DNA from: Leptobrachium leishanense
Lineage: Eukaryota > Chordata > Amphibia > Anura > Megophryidae
Assembly (NCBI GenBank): GCA_009667805.1
Contig: CM019065.1
Coordinates: forward strand, 21,913,822-21,977,821
DNA: 64,000 bases
Direction: 5' to 3'
A model generated the notes under the pieces. It worked only from the letters and a program-made list of their open reading frames with translations. It searched no databases and was not told the origin of the DNA. Shown one piece after another: positions 54,650 through 64,000 of this stretch. The stretch's first letter is position 1. Every line of letters begins with the position of its first letter. Position numbers and translations under genes: made by a program.

Positions 54650-55740
54650 GTGTGGTGCGTTGTGCTTGGTTCGGTGCCATTTATTGTGCTGTGTTTGGCT
54701 CTGTGCTCGGCTCTGTGCCGTTTATTCTGTTGTGCTTGGCTCTGTGCCGTCTATTGTACTGTGCTCGGCTCTGTGGAGTTTATTGTGCTCGGCTCTGTGG
54801 CGTTTATTCTGTTGTGCTCGGCTCTGTGCTGGGCTCTGCACATCGGCTCTGTGCTCTGCTCCGTGCCGTATATTGTGCTCTGCTTTTTACTGTGCTCTGC
54901 GCCGTTTATTGTGTTGTGCTTGGTTCTGTGCTTGGCGCCGTTTATTGTGCTGTGATTGGCTGTGCCGTTTATTGTGCTGTGCTCTGTGCCGTATATTGTG
55001 CTGTGCTCGGCGCTGTGCCGTTTATTGTGCTTGGCTCTGTGGCGTCTATTGTGCTCGCTCTGTGGCGTTTATTGTGCTCGCTCTGTGGCGTTTATTGTGC
55101 TCGGCTCTGTGGTGTTATTGTGCTTGGCTCTGTGGCGTTTATTGTGCTCGGCTCTGTGGCGTTTATTGTGCTCGGCTCTGTGGCGTTTATTGTGCTCGGC
55201 TCTGTGGCGTTTATTGTGCTTGGCTCTGTGGCGTTTATTCTGTTTTGCTCGGCTCTGTGCTGGGCTCTGCACATCGGCTCTGTGCTCTGTTCCGTGCCGT
55301 ATATTGTGCTCTGCTTTTTATTGTGCTCTGCGCCGTTTATTGTGTTGTGCTTGGTTCTGTGCTCGGCGCCGTTTATTGTGCTGTGCTTTGTGCCGTTTAT
55401 TGTGCTGTGCTTGGCTCTGTGGCGTTTTTTTGTGCTCGGCTCTGTGGCGTTTATTGTGCTCGGCTCTGTGGCGTTTATTGTGCTCGGCTCTGTGGCGTTT
55501 ATTGTGCTCGGCTCTGTGGCGTTTATTGTGCTTGGCTCTGTGGCGTTTATTGTGCTCGGCTCTGTGGCGTTTATTGTGCTCGGCTCTGTGGCGTTTATTG
55601 TGCTCGGCTCTGTGGCGTTTATTGTGCTCGGCTCTGTGGCGTTTATTGTGCTCGGCTCTGTGCCTTTAATGGGTTGTGCTCTGCTCTGTGCCATCTATTG
55701 TGCTCTGCTTGGCGCTCTGCTCTGTGCTCTGCACTCGGCT
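54650..55740. repeat. 24-bp minisatellite with higher-order structure, Helitron H3
   Basis: The unit is GGCTCTGTGGCGTTTATTG plus TGCTC. Two homogeneous runs (55020-55230, 55430-55660) alternate with two copies of a longer block (54800-55010 and 55240-55410) containing GGGCTCTGCACATCGGCTCT and CCGTGCCGTATATTGTGC. The long open frames are artefacts. Confidence 0.92.
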
Positions 55741-56600
55741 GTGCTCAGGCGCTGGGCTCTGCGCTCAGGCGCTGGGCTCTGCGCTCAGGCGCTGGGCTCA
55801 GGCGCTGGGCTCTGCGCTCAGGCGCTGGGCTCAGGCGCTGGGCTCTGCGCTCATGCGCTGGGCTCTACGCTCATGCGCTGGGCTCTGCGCTCATGCGCTG
55901 GGCTCTGCGCTGGGCTCTGCGCTCTGCGCTGGGCTCAGGCGTTGGGCGCTGGGCTCAGGCGCTGGGCTCTGCGCTCAGGCGCTGGGCTCAGGTGCTGGGC
56001 TCAGGCGCTGGGCTCTGCGCTCAGGTGCTAGGCTCTGCGCTCAGGCGCTGGGCTCTGCGCTCAGGCGCTGGGCTCAGGCACTGGGCTCTGCGCTCAGGCG
56101 CAGGGCTCAGGCGCTGGGCTCTGCGCTCAGGCGCTGGGCTCAGGCGCTGGGCTCTGCGCTCAGGTGCTGGGCTCAGGCGCTGGGCTCAGGCGCTGGGCTC
56201 TGCGCTCAGGCGCTGGGCTCTGCGCTCAGGCGCTGGGCTCAGGCGCTGGGCTCAGGCGCTAGGCTCTGCGCTCAGGCGCTAGGCTCTGTGCTCAGGCGCT
56301 AGGTTCTGCGCTCAGGCGCTGGACTCAGGCGCTGGGCTCTGCGATCAGGCGCTGGGCTCTGCGCTCAGGCGCTGGGCTCTGCGCTCAGGCGCTGGGCTCT
56401 GCGCTGGGCTCAGGCGCTGGGCTCAGGCGCTGGGCTCTGCTCTGGGCTCTGCGCTCAGGCGCTGGGCTCTGCGCTCAGGCGCTGGGCTCAGGCGCTGGGC
56501 TCAGGCGCTGGGCTCAGGCGCTGGGCTCTGGCGCTGGGCTCAGGCGCTGGGCTCTGCGCTCAGGCGCTGGGCTCAGGCGCTGGGCTCTGCGCTCAGGCGC
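55740..56600. repeat. 20-bp minisatellite, Helitron H3
   Basis: The unit is GCTCAGGCGCTGGGCTCTGC with 10-bp subunits. It is related to the array of Helitron H1 (GCTCAGGTGCTGGGCTCTGC). Confidence 0.93.
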
Positions 56601-56822
56601 GTGGCAACCTCCGTAACAGGCTGTTGCGGATGGATGCGCGCGCGCCACCTGCCGCAGCACGCCCAAAGCGTCCAACGGAGGTTGGATGCGTTCGCAGCAA
56701 ACCTCCGTAGGACGCTTTGGGCGTGCTGCGGCGGGTGGCGCGCGCGCACCCTGCTGCGCGCGCATCCAACCGCCACAGCACCCCGTGGGCTGCGCGCATG
56801 CGCAGTCCATATATATATATAT

Positions 56823-56864
<42 letters not shown>

Positions 56865-56925
56865 TGTAACCCCATGTGGATATATATACACACATATATG
56901 TTTTTTACAGTGTGTGTGTGTGTAT
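56597..56925. repeat. GC palindrome and TA/CA microsatellite, Helitron H3
   Basis: GCCGCAGCACGCCCAAAGCG (56656) pairs with CGCTTTGGGCGTGCTGCGGC (56713). The first arm equals the module of Helitron H1. (TA)n and CACACA runs follow at 56807-56920. Confidence 0.85.
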
Positions 56926-56929
56926 GGCC

Positions 56930-59270
56930 GGCATCCAGGCTCAGGCAAGCCCCCGGTTCGGCTGGGCCTCTAGGCCCAGCCGGGGGCTCGCCTTAGCCTG
57001 GATGCCGGCCAAGCAAGTAGCTCGGGCGGCATCCAAGCTTAGGCGAGCCCCCGGCTTGGCTTGGGCCTAGAGGCCCAGCCGAGCCGTGGACTCGCCTGAG
57101 CCTGGAGGACGCCCGAGCAGGCAATTCGGCCGGCCTCCATGCTTAGGTGAGTCCCCGGCTCGGCTGGGCCTCTAAGCCCAGGCCAAGCCGGGGGCTCGCC
57201 TAAGCTTGGATACCGGCCGAGCAAGCAGGGTGGGTCGTGGAGAGCACATACTCACCTACATCGGCCCTCCAGCGATGGCAGTCCCGCTTCCAATGTCTTT
57301 TCTCTGTTGGTCACCGGTATGACATCACAAAAGCCTTTGACCCAGGGTCAAAGGCTTTCGTGACGTCATACCGACGACCAACGGAGACACAGAGGATGCT
57401 GGAAGCGGGACCGCCATCGCTGGAGGAGTTAAGGGCCGATGTAGGTGAGTATGTGTAGGCAACATCCTCCTACATTGGCCCTGAGCTCCAGCGGTGACCG
57501 TCCTCCGGCTGTCGCTGGCTGCTCGGCCGGCCTCTAGGCTTAGGCGAGTCCCCGGCTCGGCTGGGCCTGTAGGCCGAGCCAAGCCGGGGGCTCGCCTGAG
57601 CCTGGAGGCCGGCCTAGCAGCCAGCGACAGCCGGAGGAAGTCACCGCTGGAGCTCAGGGCCAATGTAGGGGAGTATGTTTTGGCAACTTCGGCCCTGAGC
57701 TCCAGCGGTGACCGTCCTCCGGCTGTCGCAGGCTGCTCGGCCGGCCTCCAGGCTCAGGCGAGCCCCCGGCTTGGCTTGGGCCTACAGGCCCAGCCGAGCC
57801 GGGGGCTCGCCTAAGCCTGGAGGCCGGCCGAGCTGCCTGCGACAGCCACCGCTGGAGCTCTGGGCCAATGTAGGAGGATGTTGCCTACACATACTCACCG
57901 ACATCGGGCCTTAGCTCCTCCAGCGATGGCGGTCCCGCTTCCTCTCTCTTCGTTGGTCGCCGGCATGATGTAACGAAAGCCTTTGACCCCGGCATTTTGA
58001 CCCGGGGTCAAAGGCTTTCGTGACGTCATACCGGCGACCAACGAAGAGAGAGAGGACGCTGGAAGCGGGACCGCCATCGCTGGAGGAGCTAAGGGCCGAT
58101 GTCGGTGAGTATGTGTGGACCGGTGGAGGACTCGAGGCCGATGTAGGTGAGTATATGCTCTCCACACCCACCCTGCTTGCTCAGCCGGTTACCAAGCTTA
58201 GGTGAGCCCCGGCTTGGCTTGGGCCTAGAGGACCTGTTGAGCCGGGGACTTGCCTGAGCATGGAGGCCGGTCGAGTTGGCGTCCTCCAGGCTCAAGCGAG
58301 TACCCGGCTCGGCTGGGCCTCTAGGCCAACACCAAGCCGGGGGCTCGCCTAACCTTGGATACCGGCCGAGCAAGCAGGGTGGGTGTGGAGAGCATATACT
58401 CACCTACATCGGCCTCGAGTCCTCCACCGGTCCACACATACTCACCGACATCGGCCCTTAGCTCCTCCAGCGATGGCGGTCCCGCTTCCAGCGTCCTCTC
58501 TCTCTTCGTTGGTCGCTGGCATGATGTAACGAAAGCCTGTGACCCCGGCATTTTGACCCGGGGTCAAAGGCTTTCGTGACGTCATACCGGCGACCAACGG
58601 AGAGAGAGAGGACGCTGGAAGCGAGACCGCCATCGCTGGAGGAGCTAAGGGCCGATGTCGGTGAGTATGTGTAGGCAACATCCTCCTTCATTGGCCCTGA
58701 GCTCCAGCGGTGACCGTCCTCTGGCTGTCGCAGGCTGCTAGGCCGGCCTCCAGGATTAGGCGAGTCCCCGGCTCGGCTGGGCCTGTAGGCCCAAGCCAAG
58801 CCGGGGGCTCGCCTTAGCCTTGAGGCCGGCCTAGCAGCCTGCTCGGCCGGAGGAGGTCACCGCTGGAGCTCAGGGCCGATTTAGGGGAGTATGTTTTGGG
58901 AACTTCGGTCCTGAGCTCCAGCGGTGACCGTCCTCCGGCTGTCGCTGGCTGCTCGGCCGGCCTCTAGGCTTAGGCGAGTCCCCGGCTCGGCTGGGCCTGT
59001 AGGCCCAAGCCAAGCCGGGGGCTCGCCTGAGCCTTGAGGCCGGCCTAGCAGCCTGCTCGGCCGGAGGAGGTCACCGCTGGAGCTCAGGGCCGATTTAGGG
59101 GAGTATGTTTTGGGAACTTCGGCCCGCAGCTCCAGCGGTGACCATCCTCCGGCTGTCGCTGGCTGCTCGGCCGGCCTCTAGGCTTAGGCGAGTCCCCGGC
59201 TCGGCTGGGCCTGTAGGCCCAAACCAAGCCGGGGGCTCGCCTGAGCCTGGATGCCCGCCGAGCAGGCCGC
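56930..59270. repeat. Series of long palindromes, Helitron H3
   Basis: Two types alternate. Type 1 (about 100 bp; for example 57511-57618, 57736-57832, 58950-59060, 59165-59265) pairs CTCGGCCGGCCTCCAGGCT-like arms and GAGCCCCCGGCTTGGC with its complement around GGCCTGTAGGCC. Type 2 (214-240 bp; 57243-57456, 57887-58111, 58434-58672) pairs CATACTCACCTACATCGGCC, AGCGATGGC, GTCCCGCTTCCA and AAGCCTTTGACCC with their complements. Many copies are nearly identical, so amplification or conversion is recent. Confidence 0.9.
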
Positions 59271-59497
59271 GACAGCCGGAGGACGGTCACCGCTGGAGGA
59301 TCGGGGCTTGCGGCGTTTAAACACACGGGTAGCTGCGCGCGGCTCGTGCCGATTTTTTTTTTTTTTTTTCTTTTTTGCAGGCGGCCGGCACACGCAGCTA
59401 CCTGTTTGTTTTAACGGCCACTTTCAAATGTCCGTCGCGCATGCGCAGACCGCTTTTGGCGACGAACACTTGAAGGCTTACTCTTTTATAGTATAGA

Positions 59498-60191
59498 TTA
59501 TTTGCCAACCAGGAAGGGACAGGAGGAGCAGAGGAGCATTAGCAAATAAAGTTATGTGTGTTATTTTACCAGTCTACTCTGCATGTGGTTTTATGGACAA
59601 TTTAGGAAGCAAGCACAGCAGCACTGACAGGTAATAATTATTAAATATATTTGGGGGGTGTCAAGGCAGGGGGTTCACTTACTGGTGGAGGGTAGAATAT
59701 GTGTGTGGCAGGCTGCTCAGATTGGATGAGGGCTCCTCCAGGGCTCAGGCTGCTCTCTGCATTGTTCAGGCAGGGTGCGGCTGCTTTGTTTGAACCTCCA
59801 GGGATGGGGCTGTGTATGTTGTGTCTCTCTCTTGGCAGAGACGGCAGCCCATCAGACGGCCAGCGCGGCACTCCCTCAGGCGTGTGGCGTCGGAGGAGGG
59901 CGGGACCAGCCATCATCTTTGAATCGGCTGCAGGGCCGCCGCCGCACAGCAGCCTGATAAACACGGCTTGGCTAGTTGTAAGTGCGTGGAGGTGGCGCCG
60001 GACGGCAGAACAGATTATGGCCCTGAACTTGAAGGATATTATATATAACATGCTACATGGGCTCCATGGCTGATGATGAATGATGCAGATGGCTCCTGGC
60101 GTCAGTGGGCAGTGGGTTACTTTGGTGTCACCCTAAGGGCGGGTGTCACCTGGTGCAGGCTGCACCCCCGCCCCCACCTTGCAACGCCACT
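59498..60191. other. Right interior of the second hAT
   Basis: No transposase or other domain was recognised. Several short open frames overlap (59641-60073) but carry no known motif. Confidence 0.5.
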
Positions 60192-60200
60192 GCCTCCCTT

Positions 60201-60762
60201 CACCCCCACATCCCTGTTGCTCCACCACACGTCTATGTCAGTGGCAGCCTATAAGAAGGCCATTCAGCTCCGTATCCTGAATGTTGCATGGGGCTGATCC
60301 CCTTGTTTTGGAGACAGGTTACCCCAGCCCCTCCAGGTATGGTTTCGGTGCATGGAGGAGCTTAGAGCGGGTAGAGCACTTTCACATGTCGGCCACCAAC
60401 CAATTCCGCCTTTATCTGTCTATATGGTCCCACTGATCTGCTAACTTCCCACCCGTCTTGGCCCTGCCTTGCCGGTTGTTGACCCGCCACCCATTCTTCC
60501 CTGACTCCGCATACCCTCCCGAGTGTTCTGCACCCTCTGAATATGTGTTTGGTTTACCCTGTCTGGTTTTAACCTCACAAAACCCCCCTGCATTTGCCCG
60601 GGAGTCTGCATGCCCCGCACCCTACTGTGGGACCTGCGTGCCCCCCCCCATTATTTTACTGCTTGACTTGGTTGCTGGACCTGCGTGTCCACCTATGGTC
60701 ATCTTCTTGTATTCAAAGCAAAAATTTCAATAAATTGATATTTACAAATAAAAAAAAAATGC
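60201..60762 (+). pseudogene. L1-type LINE, 3' end with poly(A)
   Basis: It resumes directly after the duplicated CCTCCCTT. A last coding piece (AAYKKAIQLRILNVAWG, near 60245) is followed by a C-rich untranslated stretch and ends TTCAATAAATTGATATTTAC plus an A-rich tail (60742-60760). The tail marks the 3' end of the insertion. No target duplication could be matched to the uncertain 5' boundary near 35900. Confidence 0.75.
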
Positions 60763-60772
60763 CCATGTGAGA

Positions 60773-61183
60773 AGCAGTCTTCCCTTTGGTCAATCCCCGC
60801 TGCCTTCAAAGTCTGTCCCTGAGATTTGTTGATGGTCATCGCAAAACAAACCATTAGGGTGAACTGAAGTCTTTTGAATTGAAATGGATATTCTGAAGGA
60901 ATACGAGGTAATCGTGGTATGAATACAGACTCCCCCAGCCAGTACCGATTAGCACCGTAGCCTCAAATCTCAATCACATTTCCATGGAGTGCTTTTACTT
61001 GCAATCTAGTGCCATTACAGAGCTTAGGTTGGTTGAGGTTACGCAATAATATCACATGTTCTCCCACTTAAAGAAGTTTGTGTTCGGGAAGAGCAGGAGG
61101 ATTTATAGAGCGCAAGATCACTTCAGGGTAGTGCAATGTGTCATCACTTTAAACCATTGAGTCTACAGATTTGTACTCCATTT
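60773..61183 (-). pseudogene. Helitron Pif1-type helicase, C-terminal fragment
   Basis: On the minus strand the translation contains DDTLHYPEVILRSINPPALP, VGEHVILLRNLNQPKLCNGT, RLQVKALHGNV, VFIPRLPRIPSEYPFQFKRL and the closing VCFAMTINKSQGQTLKAAGI. This is the order and wording of the last helicase motifs of vertebrate Helitron Rep/helicase proteins. Two stops (near 61150 and 61065) and a frameshift near 60930 make it dead. It stops abruptly at the L1 poly(A) tail on one side and a small hAT on the other. The cellular helicase PIF1 is a less likely source because LCNGTRL and INKSQGQT contexts match Helitrons. Confidence 0.85.
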
Positions 61184-61187
61184 GTAC

Positions 61188-61451
61188 TAGACATGTGCAC
61201 CGCAAAAATGTTTTTTGTTTTTTTTTCGTTTTGTATATTTCGTTCCATTATTTTTCGTTTCGGATCATTTTGTTCCTTTTTTTGTTTCATTTTGCTCATT
61301 ATGTTACCATGATTCTGTATTTTCTGATTGATTTGTTGATTTGGACGATGGGTAATTTATATTTCGGGTTGATTCGTTATTTCATTTTTATTGGTATTTT
61401 GGTTTTCTGATCAATTTCTATTTCTATATTAGTTATTTCGTACAAACCTAC
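61188..61451. mobile_element. Small hAT, relative of 2448-4034
   Basis: It starts TAGACATGTGCACCGCAAAA, as at 2448. It is T-rich and TTTCGTT-rich inside, and ends TTTCGTACAAACCTA, a diverged inverted end. Outside are ATTTGTAC and CTCTGTAC, which agree at six of eight positions. Confidence 0.55.
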
Positions 61452-61479
61452 TCTGTACAAAGGACAATGGCTAGTCTAA

Positions 61480-61790
61480 GTGCAGAATAGGTTTAAGAAT
61501 CAAGAATAGCCGCTGTCCTTAGTACTGAATAGGTTTCTGCACGATGGAAAGCAGCTCCACAGGGCTATGAAGCCCCACCGTGCTGCAGTCCTTCAAATTG
61601 AATAGGTTTCAGCATTAAGAATAGCTGCTGTGCTTGGTACTGAATAGGTTTCACCACCATGGAGAGCAGATCTGCAGGGCAATGGAGCCCTACGGTGCTG
61701 CTGTCTTTCCTATTGAATAGGTTCCATCATTAATAGCTGCTGTTCTTGGTACTGAAAAGCTTTCAGCACCATAGACAGCCCGCGCTGAAG
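61480..61790. repeat. Tandem repeat, unit about 125 bp, 2.5 copies
   Basis: AGAATAGCTGCTGT, TACTGAATAGGTTTC, CACCATGGA, GCAGATCTGCAGGGCAATGG and GTGCTGC follow each other in each unit with moderate divergence. Confidence 0.75.
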
Positions 61791-62064
61791 GCAGCAAGAC
61801 TGAGGGAAAGAAAAAAAACATGCTGCACTCGGCAAAAAAAAAAAGCCTCACTGAAGGCACTGAAATCTATAGAATTAGATTTCTAGGGTCAGAAATTAGG
61901 GTTAGAAATTCTATCTCTAGCGTCTAACCCTAATTTCATACCCTGTTTTTCGGTGGTTCGTTCGACATGAATAACCCTTTTAATGTGGATCTCGTTTTTA
62001 CCATTCTGCACTTCATGTACTCTAATCTCTATTTAGCCTCACCTAGTGTGTCACCCCTCTCCTC

Positions 62065-62190
62065 TTAGATTGTAAGCTCTTGAGCAGGGTCCTCTCTCCT
62101 ACTGTTCTGTGTGTGTAACGTGTATGTATATTTGTTATTCTGCCTCCTATTGTACAGCGCTACGGAACTTGTTAGTACTTTACAAATGCT
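62065..62190 (+). mobile_element. L2-type LINE 3' fragment
   Basis: AGATTGTAAGCTC, GAGCAGGGTCC, ATTGTACAGCGCTACGGAA and TAGTACTTTACAAAT match the 3' end of the L2 at 44251 (reversed: AGATTGTGAGTTCC, ATTGTACAGCGCTGCAGAAT, GGCGCTTTATAAAT). Confidence 0.7.
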
Positions 62191-64000
62191 CTTGGTGCAC
62201 CCACCACCGGATATAAGGGGCAGAGGAGAGAGGAGGGTTTGTCTCGCTCAACCCTCCGCCCCCTCGCAGCGGCTTCTCATTGTCCATTCACCTCGAGAGG
62301 GCTCCAGGAAGCCCCCCACAGTAACTGGACATGAGGACAGCTTCTGACATGCCTCCCATGGAAAGTACTGCTTTCTGCCAGGCCAAGTTACGCGTGGAGC
62401 AAAGCCACTCTGGAAGATCGCAAGTGCTGCGTTCTGCTAGGGCAAGTTGCGTGGGGAGCTAGAAGTCACTGAAAAGTGCTAGTTTCCTTGGCCCAGTTCC
62501 GTGGGCAGGGAGACTACAGTGAGAATCGCACTGCGTGCTGCTTTTGTCGAGGCCGAGTTGTATTGTATGAGATTGTGGGTCATATTCCATAGTTGTTGTT
62601 AAAAGTTAAACACTAATTTAACTTGTCCTCCAGCTGTTTTCCATTAGCGTCTCACTTTTAACACCCGTATTCCGACCGAGCCACTTTATCAGTAGCTAGA
62701 GTCACAAACCTTTTGAGGCACTTTAGGAAAACGGCAGCACCGCTGCTATCAGCTGCAGAAGTCCAAAGGACTCCATATAGACTGATGCGACCTTGCTGGA
62801 GATCTGCAGGAGCTCGTGCAAGCGAACCTGGCCAGGATGGAAGAAGGATTCACACAAGAACCCCGGGAACTATTTGTTTCCAGTGTTCTGCTGCGTTTCA
62901 AGTAGCACCTTTACTCCAGATGGGCACGTGACTCGGCTAAGTGGACGAAGGGTTAAAAATCACTATTTGTCTGCGCTAGACCCAAAATAAAGACGAAATA
63001 ACCCCACAATCACAACCTACTGCATAAAAAGGAACCAATTAGCTGCCACCACAAGTCAGTCATCATATATTAAATGGTGGTGACTTGAGTCTGCCCATTC
63101 AATTTAGCCCACAAAACCACTGTTTAGTATACCTTCCACAAACCCAATCCAGCAGATCTCCTAGAAACTCACAGCTATTTCGAAAAATGTCTCTTCAGGT
63201 AACACGTTTCTTGTATCAGACAAAGGCAGAGCTTAATAAAGAAATCTTTATTCTGAAAAGAAAAATTGTAACAGTGCATATACAGGATAAAAATAGAAGG
63301 TACAAGAATATTTACAACCACAAAAAAGAAGTAAACAGAATAAAAAATAATAGAAACCCTATGTTACTTACACTGCTAGAACTGGGAAAACTGTCCCGGT
63401 GGCTGCTGGTTGAAAACAAGGTATTCACTGCAATTAGACTGATCACCAAGTAAAAAGCACATGGCCCCTGTGTATCTCATACTTTATACAGTTCTTTTTG
63501 CTCTCAGAATTCAGGGCAGCACAGTTGGAGTTTCAGGAGTGACCCCTTGACCTCCCATGTCACCAGTACCCATTAAATTTATATCCAAAAATATACAAGC
63601 AATTGGATTGTTAAATATATTTTTGGATCTGCTAAGTTTTCCTCATTCATCGGACACCTCACATGATAGGGCTACGATTAAGAATGGACTTGGTTCCATT
63701 TCTCGAGAACGGTTCCATCCAGAATAGTCATGTAGGATATCATTCTGTAGGACAAATTCTGGGCTTTGCAAAAATATATAGCATGAACCATCCATATGCA
63801 TGTCTGAGAATAAACTGCATATTAGGATAGAACTCTGAGAACAAAGAACTGCTTGGTTTAATAGGTGGATGCTGGCTCCAACACAACATGGAACGTGTTG
63901 TATTCTCCACTTATGCCTGGCCAAATGCTACCATGGTATGAACTGAGGCACCTTTCTATATCAGCCATCTTCTTGGTTGATTAAAGCACAAGCCTTTCAC
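62191..64000. other. Unassigned sequence to the window end
   Basis: Open frames up to 122 codons occur (63085-63453 plus, 63643-63924 minus), but none shows a domain, splice site pattern or family wording I recognise. No repeat ends were seen. Confidence 0.4.

Larger units (their letters stand above)
54611..59497 (-). mobile_element. Helitron H3, complete, non-autonomous, 4887 bp
   Basis: On the minus strand it begins TCTATACTATAAAAGAG (59497), preceded by A, and ends ...CTGCCCTCTGGGCAG, then GCTTTACAC, then CTAG (54611-54614), followed by T. The perfect 6-bp stem with a TCT loop 9 bases before CTAG and the A|T insertion are textbook Helitron features. The interior, from its 3' side, is two minisatellites (54650-55740, 55740-56600), a GC module shared with H1, TA/CA microsatellite, then about ten long palindromes. 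No Rep/helicase gene is present. It inserted in the hAT at 53086-60192. Confidence 0.85.
53086..60192. mobile_element. Second hAT splitting the L1, with 8-bp duplication
   Basis: The ends are CAGTGGCGTCACTAGGG (53086) and, reversed, CAGTGGCGTTGCAAGG (60192). CCTCCCTT is duplicated at 53078-53085 and 60193-60200, and L1 sequence resumes at once. No transposase was recognised. The interior holds a SINE, an inverted-repeat patch, a family A element (53682-54579), Helitron H3 (54611-59497) and about 690 bp of its own sequence at the right. CAGTGGCG ends fit Charlie/Tip100-type hATs. Confidence 0.82.

Noticed and set aside
54643..56302. Plus-strand frames of 200-540 codons
   Set aside because: They are minisatellite translations inside Helitron H3, open in several frames at once, without any domain.
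57350..57366. TGACGTCA cAMP-response-like sites in the palindromes
   Set aside because: Part of a repeated palindrome core inside a Helitron; no promoter or gene is associated.
63085..63453. 122-codon open frame
   Set aside because: Lys/Ile-rich sequence without a recognised domain; length is compatible with chance.
63643..63924. 93-codon minus-strand open frame, tested as a possible V2R exon
   Set aside because: No family C receptor motifs and no matching splice sites.

Overview
The window is repeat-rich vertebrate DNA, most probably from an anuran amphibian. It has no operons, no bacterial-style genes and no complete host gene. The case for a frog rests on three things: a vomeronasal type-2 receptor (V2R) gene with the usual exon sizes, a mixture of L2, L1, Tc1, hAT, Harbinger, TTAA-type and Helitron elements, and interspersed motifs familiar from frog genomes. 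Species cannot be read from the sequence.

Host gene. Three exons of one V2R-type family C GPCR lie on the minus strand: exon 1 at 25170-25387 (start codon, signal peptide), exon 2 at 14404-14695 and exon 3 at 5855-6685. Their splice phases agree and they join into 447 open codons of ligand-binding domain. The remaining exons, including the seven-helix domain, would lie before position 1. Introns 1 and 2 (10.5 and 7.7 kb) consist largely of transposons.

Layout. 1-1991: end of a minisatellite-filled Helitron (H1) inserted in a family A element. 2321-5066: decayed hAT remnant holding a small hAT with 8-bp target duplication, an LTR piece and a TTAA-element end. 6797-12693 (intron 2): a hAT with duplication ATTATGAG that holds a TTAA element, two Harbinger-like MITEs, a large inverted-repeat element and a second hAT. 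13590-16444: two Tc1 elements on either side of exon 2. 16524-19450: dead Ty3/Gypsy pol. 19620-19835: tRNA-type SINE. 20960-25110: two family A elements, each split by another transposon. 27320-31110: 45-bp satellite split by Helitron H2. 31914-35390: solo LTR, TTAA element and a third Tc1.

35900-60762 is a nest. An old L1 is split by a 13-kb hAT (38423-51460) that carries its own decayed transposase. That hAT was hit by a TTAA element and by a full-length L2 (44251-51281). The L2 was hit in its 5' repeats by a young gag-only LTR retrotransposon (48064-50884). The same L1 is split again by a second hAT (53086-60192) holding a family A element and the 4.9-kb Helitron H3. Target-site duplications support most of these layers. 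A decayed Helitron helicase piece (60773-61183), a small hAT, a tandem repeat and an L2 tail follow. 62191-64000 has nothing I can name.

The strongest new observation is a Helitron family (5' TC, 3' hairpin plus CTAG or CTTG, inserted between A and T). Its three copies each carry a different minisatellite and a series of long hairpins. The second is a gag-only LTR element with an intact 556-codon reading frame and an unusual domain order.
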